From Desulfobacteraceae bacterium (lineage in GTDB: Bacteria; Desulfobacterota; Desulfobacteria; Desulfobacterales; UBA11574): a DNA stretch of 10,537 nucleotides. Position 1 is the stretch's first letter. Every line of letters begins with the position of its first letter. The stretch covers positions 1 to 10,537 of the forward strand of contig PKTV01000273.1 in assembly GCA_002868985.1 (NCBI GenBank), read 5' to 3'. The notes below the pieces were generated by a model that was given only the letters and a program-made list of their open reading frames with translations, was not told where the DNA came from and did not search any database. The translations under genes were made by a program, and so were the position numbers. Of this stretch, positions 6,808 through 10,537 are shown one piece after another.

Positions 6808-7017
6808 ATGAGAGCTAGTAAAAACATTATAGAAGAATATCGCAATGCAGACGCCGAAAAGCGCTTGTATCTTTTTCTTTCGCATCGGTCGCTTAGAGAT
6901 GAATTTTTAGAAATCGATCAAAGCGATACATCAGTCGGATTTTCAGAAACGAGAATTAAAAATAAATGTCGTATGTGCCAAAATTGGGGGCAAAGCCTGA
7001 TCGGTGCTTTAAAATAA
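6808..7017 (+). CDS. Small conserved-looking CxxC protein of unknown function
   Basis: It has 69 residues. A strong AAAGGAG lies seven bases before the ATG, which supports real translation. I do not recognise a named family. Residues 1-37 are predicted helical and highly charged (EEYRNADAEKRLYLFLSHRSLRDEF). The C-terminal part has KCRMCQNWGQ with Cys54 and Cys57, a CxxC pair that could bind metal or be redox-active, but a second pair is absent. There is no signal or membrane segment. It lies 70 bases downstream of the hydrolase on the same strand, so it may be the third gene of the TetR unit. Its stop is only two bases from the convergent stop of the DUF882 gene. It could be an adaptor that works as a dimer sharing one metal; this is speculation. 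Confidence 0.7.
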   Translation: MRASKNIIEEYRNADAEKRLYLFLSHRSLRDEFLEIDQSDTSVGFSETRIKNKCRMCQNWGQSLIGALK

Positions 7018-7019
7018 AA

Positions 7020-7970
7020 TCAGCGTTTAACATCGAATTCAGGCGTATAGATCTGAGCCGGCATATCTTCCCATAGCCTTTGGCAAAATGAGGCGCGGAT
7101 TTTATATCGACCGGGCAAGATACCAATTGGTAACTTCCAACCGATTCCCATCATCTGACCAATATCAGAAAACTGCGGACATTGGCTTTTAGCAGCAATT
7201 GCAAATGACGGTTTAAAACGGACAATCTCTTTTAATTGACCGTTCTTTTCTAAACGCTCCAGAACAAATTCAGGGGTCACGCCGATGGGAAATGACGTCA
7301 TCCGGATGAATCTCAGGTCCATCATCTCTCCTGGGAGATAAATGTCATAGTCTGTCACGAGTCCGATCAGTTTGTTTTGTGTTGAAATATCCGTTCCCAC
7401 GCCGGATGTTTTCTCATCCCATGAGCGTGCAGGCCCGACATCGATATGTACGAGTTCTCCCTTGTAGTAACCTGTTCCGCCGAATCCCAATTTTTTAACA
7501 GTGTTCCAGACGCGCCTTGATGAAATTCCCTTAATTTTTAGGTCTGCCGCCATTCCATATTGATGAAGACTTGCCTTTGCAGCAAGCCTTCCTTTGTTGC
7601 GAAGATCGGTATTGTATTGGGGACTTCTCCATCCGGAGACAATGGTGATCCGTGCCCCTGGATGAAGATTGTCTTCTAAATAGTCGAGAAACTCGATCAG
7701 CCGCAGGGATATGGTGGAAAGCGGCCTGTCTTTTTCCGCCCCAAACAGACGATGAATTGTTTTGAGGGCCTTGTTATCATAGATGCCCTTGCTTTTCCGG
7801 TATTGACCATTGAACGTTATCCCGTTTTTTCCGCTTAAAAGGTTGAGCCTCCCGTCGCCGTTGTAAAAGTAGCGGCTGACATCTGTGACGTTTTCAGATA
7901 AAGCGGTATCCACAGCAATGAGGCCCAAAAGGAACAGAGCTACAATTCCAAATCCTAGTGTTGGTTTCAT
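7020..7970 (-). CDS. Exported DUF882/MepK-like peptidoglycan peptidase with extra C-terminal domain
   Basis: It has 316 residues. An N-terminal signal peptide (MKPTLGFGIVALFLLGLIAV, cleavage near residue 25) sends it to the periplasm. The catalytic core resembles YcbK (MepK) and M15 peptidases: SGWRSPQYNTDLR (112-124), then SLHQYGMAADLKI with zinc ligands His136 and Asp143, and GYYKGELVHIDVGPARSW with zinc ligand His175 and a nearby Glu172. The family cuts peptidoglycan cross-links or D-amino-acid peptides. After about residue 195 there is an added roughly 120-residue region, rich in beta-like segments, with Cys264 and Cys296 that could form a disulfide. That region is not in E. coli YcbK and may bind wall or partner. 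The start is preceded by AAGGT. It sits 41 bases behind the thioesterase on the same strand, so co-transcription is likely. Confidence 0.88.
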   Translation of the reverse strand: MKPTLGFGIVALFLLGLIAVDTALSENVTDVSRYFYNGDGRLNLLSGKNGITFNGQYRKSKGIYDNKALKTIHRLFGAEKDRPLSTISLRLIEFLDYLEDNLHPGARITIVSGWRSPQYNTDLRNKGRLAAKASLHQYGMAADLKIKGISSRRVWNTVKKLGFGGTGYYKGELVHIDVGPARSWDEKTSGVGTDISTQNKLIGLVTDYDIYLPGEMMDLRFIRMTSFPIGVTPEFVLERLEKNGQLKEIVRFKPSFAIAAKSQCPQFSDIGQMMGIGWKLPIGILPGRYKIRASFCQRLWEDMPAQIYTPEFDVKR

Positions 7971-8011
7971 ATGCTACCTTAAAATCGATTTCGAAATAAT
8001 GATCTGTTTTG

Positions 8012-8443
8012 TTAAATTCTGTCTTCCTTTACCCTCAACTTGACAACCAATTCTTCAGGCAATGGAACTGATTTGTGGGCCTTTTGGTCGGTATTCACCC
8101 ACACAACCTCACCCTTGACCAAGGCTGTTTCGCCGTTTTTCGGAAATATTTCAATTAAAAAGGTCATGCTGGACCTGCCGATTCGTGCTGTTCGGACGTA
8201 CACTTCAATTTCATCGTCAAAATGACTCGGGGCAAAAAATTCTACGACAACCTTGATTACATGGAAGTCTGTGCCGGTGTTCCTAACATGCTCAATGTAA
8301 TTAAAGGGAAGATACCGAAGATATTCGTTGATAGCTGTGTCAAAATACGTCAGGTAATGAGCATAGAAGACGATACCCTGTGCATCTGTCTCTGCATAGC
8401 GAACACGAAAGGGGGAAAAAAAATTAAAATCGGATTTGGCCAT
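8012..8443 (-). CDS. Hotdog-fold acyl-CoA thioesterase (YbgC/FadM type)
   Basis: It has 143 residues, typical of single-domain 4-hydroxybenzoyl-CoA thioesterase relatives. The signature RVRYAETDAQGIVFYAHYLTYFD (residues 13-35) holds the catalytic Asp20 of the YbgC/4-HBT group (TDxxG). The central helix continues TAINEYLRYL, and beta strands follow (VVVEFFAPSHFDDEIEVYVRTARIG). It should hydrolyse acyl-CoA thioesters in the cytoplasm; chain length or aryl preference cannot be read. A GGAG lies upstream of the ATG (CCGGAG). It is the first gene of the unit that continues into the DUF882 peptidase. Other hotdog enzymes (such as dehydratases) lack this signature. Confidence 0.9.
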   Translation of the reverse strand: MAKSDFNFFSPFRVRYAETDAQGIVFYAHYLTYFDTAINEYLRYLPFNYIEHVRNTGTDFHVIKVVVEFFAPSHFDDEIEVYVRTARIGRSSMTFLIEIFPKNGETALVKGEVVWVNTDQKAHKSVPLPEELVVKLRVKEDRI

Positions 8444-8519
8444 GATTCAATACTCCGGTTAACGTAGATTGTTTCTAAATTTTTCTGCTAATCGCTTAAA
8501 TAATAGATTGTAGGACAAC

Positions 8520-8535
8520 GATAATTTAAATTATC
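8520..8535. promoter_or_regulatory. Perfect 16-base palindrome, candidate operator
   Basis: GATAATTTAAATTATC is its own reverse complement. It lies 77 bases upstream of the thioesterase ATG, in the right zone for regulating that minus-strand unit. The GATAAT/ATTATC halves resemble those of Fur-type boxes, but the spacing (4 instead of 1 base) differs. A binding protein cannot be named. Confidence 0.45.
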
Positions 8536-8665
8536 ATCTTTCTGCTACCAAGGTTGATCTTTTATGGCTACTATTTATTGTCCGCCGGCCGACAGGAACC
8601 TATGCAGACTAATATCGTTACACTTCTTTTAAAAACGATGCAATGTATATTCCTAAAAATAGTCG

Positions 8666-8697
8666 GTTAATAATGAGAGTTAATATCAAATGTTAAA
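8666..8697 (+). repeat. Intergenic repeat family, copy 4 (core only)
   Basis: ATAATGAGAGTTAATATCAAAT (read in two parts: ATAATGAGAG and TTAATATCAAAT) matches the corresponding 22 bases of copy 2 at 20 positions. Flanks do not match. Same orientation as the other copies. Confidence 0.55.
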
Positions 8698-8760
8698 TTT
8701 CGCTTTTTATAGCTTTGAGTCAAAAGGCTTTCATTTGTTGGAAGATGTATTAATATTAGG

Positions 8761-8860
8761 AGAGCCAGTTTCAATGCGCCACTTTTTTCAATTTCTGTGC
8801 TCGCCCTGTGGAATGCAGAGCCTATTCTCTGGGGTCAAGCTCAAATTTTAACCTGGCTCT
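8761..8860. repeat. 100-base block bounded by inverted repeats, REP-like right part
   Basis: AGAGCCAG (8761..8768) and CTGGCTCT (8853..8860) are exact inverted repeats; allowing two mismatches the arms extend to 14 bases. Inside is a small hairpin CAGAG-CCTATT-CTCTG and the stretch GGGGTCAAGCTCAAATTTTA. This recalls, from memory and unverified, sequences found next to REP-associated (Y1) transposase genes. No transposase is present in the window. Confidence 0.4.
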
Positions 8861-8878
8861 GGAGAGGAAAATATTACT

Positions 8879-9325
8879 ATGACCACCATTGTCGGGCAAA
8901 GATCAGCTAAAAAGAAGGCGGACAAGCTTCAGGAGCGGCGGCACAAACTGTTGGCCCTGGTGCATATTGCCAAAAAAGAAATTCCCCTTTCAGATGACGA
9001 ATATCGGGACGTGATTGCATACTGGGGTGTCGGATCTTCGGCGGACATGTCGATCCCGGAGCTTGAGGCACTGGTGAAATATTTCGAGTCTTTAGGATTT
9101 AAAAAGAAGGTGCCGGATCCCAGGGACCCGGGATCCGGGGTCGGCCAGATAAAAGCGCTCCGGGAAAGAATCAAAGAAGAAGCCAAAAAACTCAAAAACG
9201 GTGAAGAACGACTCAAAGGGCTGGTGAAAAAAATCGCAAAGGAAGACGATCTGAGGTCTTGTCGAAACGTGAAGAAGTTAAAACAGGTTCTCAAGGTGAT
9301 TCGGTTGTTACAAGACAGAGAATAA
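8879..9325 (+). CDS. Phage Mu GemA/gp16-like protein (DUF1018), orphan
   Basis: It has 148 residues, in the usual size range of the family. The N-terminal core shows the family pattern LLALVHIAKKEIPLSDDEYRDVIAYWGVGSSADMSIPELEALVKYFESLGF (residues 25-74), read here in pieces: VHIAKKE, DDEYRDVI, SIPELEALV and SLGF. The C-terminal part (QIKALRERI, then DLRSCRNVKKLKQVLKVI) matches the second conserved block, so the gene looks complete. In phage Mu, GemA is an early gene product that modulates host gene expression and DNA supercoiling; the mechanism is poorly understood. GGAGAGG lies 11 bases before the ATG, a long spacing. No integrase, MuA/MuB, Mor or structural phage gene is near. It is a prophage remnant or a gene retained by the host. 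A 9-base-pair GC hairpin interrupts the linker (9113..9138). Confidence 0.8.
   Translation: MTTIVGQRSAKKKADKLQERRHKLLALVHIAKKEIPLSDDEYRDVIAYWGVGSSADMSIPELEALVKYFESLGFKKKVPDPRDPGSGVGQIKALRERIKEEAKKLKNGEERLKGLVKKIAKEDDLRSCRNVKKLKQVLKVIRLLQDRE
9113..9138. repeat. Strong hairpin within the gemA-like gene
   Basis: CCGGATCCC (9113..9121) and GGGATCCGG (9130..9138) are exact inverted repeats around AGGGACCC. The encoded linker is rich in Pro, Asp and Gly (VPDPRDPGSG) and lies between the two conserved blocks of the protein. Confidence 0.6.
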
Positions 9326-9438
9326 TTCCTATAACTGTATATCAAACACGCTAATAATACAAAAGAAAACACCGTGTCCGCCAACAGCGCTTTTCCAGCA
9401 AACTCCATAAGAAGTCATAACAAATGATTCTCTCAAGC

Positions 9439-10287
9439 CTATGAATTCGGTAGCAGACCATCCTGAGATCGCGAAACAATATGAACGTCCCTTTGTGGAA
9501 ACGGAATTTCAATATCCCTTGCTTTCAACTGTTTGTACACCGCAAGGTTCACTTGGTAGAGTATCTTAAAATATATTTTGGTGGGTATCCAATAGCGCAA
9601 GCCAATGTTGATTGATGAGTCACCGAATTCCTGAATACCCACTTGAGGAGGAGGCTCCTTGGTAATCTCCTGAAACGCATCAAGGACCTCTTTGATGGCC
9701 TGGATGGCGTTCTCCGGGTCGCTGTCATAACTGATCCCCACAACTTCCTCCACGATCCTTCTTTCTTCCGAGTTATGTAGAATTTCACCCACGATATGCT
9801 TGTTCGGAATCGTTATTTTTACCCCGTCTTCATCTTTTAAAATCGTCGCGCCGAGATTGACTTCATCGACGATGCCGCTTACCCCGGAAACTCTGATGGT
9901 GTTGCCGACTACGAATGGGCGTGTAACGATAATCACTAGACCTGCGCCATAATTTGCCAATGGGCCCTGGATCGCAAAGCTGGCGCCAAAAGCCATAGCC
10001 GCGAGTGCAGCGATAAAGGGGGCTATGGTGATACCGAATTTGCCAAGGGCGACAAGGATTGCAAAGCCAAGGATGGTGCCCTTGGCCGCGGCAGTGATAA
10101 ACCTTGACAGGGTAACATCAAATTCTTTCCTCTCAAAGAACCTCAAGAGAAAGGAAGACACGGCCCTTGCCACCAATATCCCAATGACCAGAATAATAAT
10201 GGCGCCGACCACTTGGAAACTATAATTTACAAAGAAATTGACGATTGTGTCGATCAGTTTTTGAGCGGCATTTATCTCTTCCTGCAT
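9439..10287 (-). CDS. mscS: Small-conductance mechanosensitive channel, MscS family
   Basis: It has 282 residues, close to E. coli MscS (286). The protein forms a heptameric inner-membrane channel that opens under membrane tension and releases solutes during osmotic downshock. Transmembrane helices are at about 22-50, 62-82 and 88-125. The pore helix TM3 reads AMAFGASFAIQGPLANYGAGLVI with the small-residue packing (Ala/Gly) and the QG kink. RPFVVGNTIRVSGVSGIVDEV (123-143) starts the cytoplasmic beta domain, followed by IPNKHIVGEILHNS (160-173) and the alpha/beta C-terminal domain to the end. The start is preceded by a GGGGGG run. It converges on the gemA-like gene with 113 bases between stops and no clear terminator. 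It appears to be a single-gene unit. The symbol reflects family rather than proven orthology. Confidence 0.92.
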   Translation of the reverse strand: MQEEINAAQKLIDTIVNFFVNYSFQVVGAIIILVIGILVARAVSSFLLRFFERKEFDVTLSRFITAAAKGTILGFAILVALGKFGITIAPFIAALAAMAFGASFAIQGPLANYGAGLVIIVTRPFVVGNTIRVSGVSGIVDEVNLGATILKDEDGVKITIPNKHIVGEILHNSEERRIVEEVVGISYDSDPENAIQAIKEVLDAFQEITKEPPPQVGIQEFGDSSINIGLRYWIPTKIYFKILYQVNLAVYKQLKARDIEIPFPQRDVHIVSRSQDGLLPNS

Positions 10288-10440
10288 TTTTTTACCCCCC
10301 GTGTTTTGTAAGAAAAAATCAAAGCGGCGAAAAAGAGACCTTTGTCATTCACGAATCACATGTAACGCCCTGTCTCTAACCTGTCGTTCAAAGGGAAGGA
10401 TCTTAAGGAGGTCTGTAACATTTTCCTGTATAAACTTCAA

Positions 10441-10536
10441 TTACCTTGGAGTCGAGAAAGTGCTCGAATAACATGATTTATTGCCGCATTCTTTGCAAAC
10501 ATGCCCCATATCTTGCAATGAAGCTTCTTCAGGATG
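10441..10536 (-). CDS. Possible C-terminus of a gene entering from the right edge
   Basis: On the minus strand one frame is open from the edge to a TAA at 10441..10443, giving 31 residues. They include MGHVCKECGNKSC, a CxxC followed by a third cysteine, reminiscent of a zinc-ribbon knuckle. The other two minus frames hit stops within a few codons of the edge. So short a piece cannot be assigned, and it may be chance. Confidence 0.25.
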   Translation of the reverse strand, partial: HPEEASLQDMGHVCKECGNKSCYSSTFSTPR

Positions 10537-10537
10537 A

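Larger units (their letters stand above)
8444..8878. other. 435-base intergenic stretch without a convincing gene
   Basis: It separates the divergent thioesterase and gemA-like genes. It contains a perfect palindrome (8520..8535), a GC-rich imperfect palindrome TGTCCGCCGGCCGACA (8579..8594, one mismatched pair), repeat copy 4 (8666..8697) and an inverted-repeat block (8761..8860). A 25-codon frame from 8774 to 8851 is too short and weak to call. Confidence 0.6.

Noticed and set aside
8614..8639. Inverted repeat ATCGTT...AACGAT with a 14-base loop.
   Set aside because: A six-base stem with a long loop and no T-run is common in AT-rich DNA.
8774..8851. 25-codon frame with a distant AGGAG upstream.
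   Set aside because: It lies inside the inverted-repeat block, is very short, and has no recognisable features.
8929..9408. 159-codon minus-strand frame opposite the gemA-like gene, with a Ser/Phe-rich product.
   Set aside because: It mirrors the lysine/glutamate-rich codons of the plus-strand gene, whose family motifs are clear.
10368..10384. Direct repeat CCTGTC-N5/6-CCTGTC upstream of mscS.
   Set aside because: Six-base repeats are too short to support a regulatory claim alone.

Overview
The window looks like a chromosomal stretch of a Gram-negative bacterium of mixed base composition. My best guess is a Desulfobacterota/Desulfobacterales-type (deltaproteobacterial) genome. This rests on the overall flavour of the protein sequences (PtsP with a GAF domain, a DUF882 hydrolase, a YbgC-like thioesterase) and the large AT-rich intergenic spaces, not on any marker gene. 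No rRNA, tRNA or CRISPR array is visible.

Layout. The left edge (1..249, minus) carries the middle part of an MFS transporter that begins at what should be transmembrane helix 7, so its N-terminal half is missing. Next come two GC-rich minus-strand genes, trxB (thioredoxin reductase) followed 79 bases later by ptsP (GAF-containing enzyme I of the nitrogen PTS); they may be co-transcribed. From about 3.7 to 5.2 kb lies an AT-richer segment with one exported metallo-beta-lactamase-fold hydrolase (minus). It is bracketed by two 85-base direct repeats that are 82% identical and exactly 1400 bases apart. From 5.2 to 7.0 kb on the plus strand is a small regulated unit: a TetR-family repressor, an alpha/beta hydrolase 9 bases behind it, and a 69-codon CxxC protein of unknown function. 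The repressor's promoter has a palindrome exactly filling the space between -35 and -10, and a near-identical perfect palindrome sits just inside the hydrolase gene, so both look like operators of the same repressor. The predicted tetR transcript would be leaderless.

From 8.44 down to 7.02 kb (minus) a hotdog thioesterase and an exported DUF882/MepK-like peptidase form a two-gene unit. Upstream is a 435-base gap containing a perfect 16-base palindrome, another copy of the intergenic repeat core, and an inverted-repeat/REP-like stretch. That stretch runs into a lone phage Mu GemA-like gene (plus, 8879..9325) with no other phage genes nearby. The right end has an MscS-type mechanosensitive channel (minus) and, at the very edge, the possible C-terminus of another minus-strand gene.

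The most interesting structures are not genes. They are (i) a family of four same-orientation intergenic repeats sharing a core close to AATGAGAGTTCATATCAAAT, (ii) the matched operator pair of the TetR unit, and (iii) the orphan GemA gene with its flanking inverted repeats. I see no complete defence or biosynthetic system.
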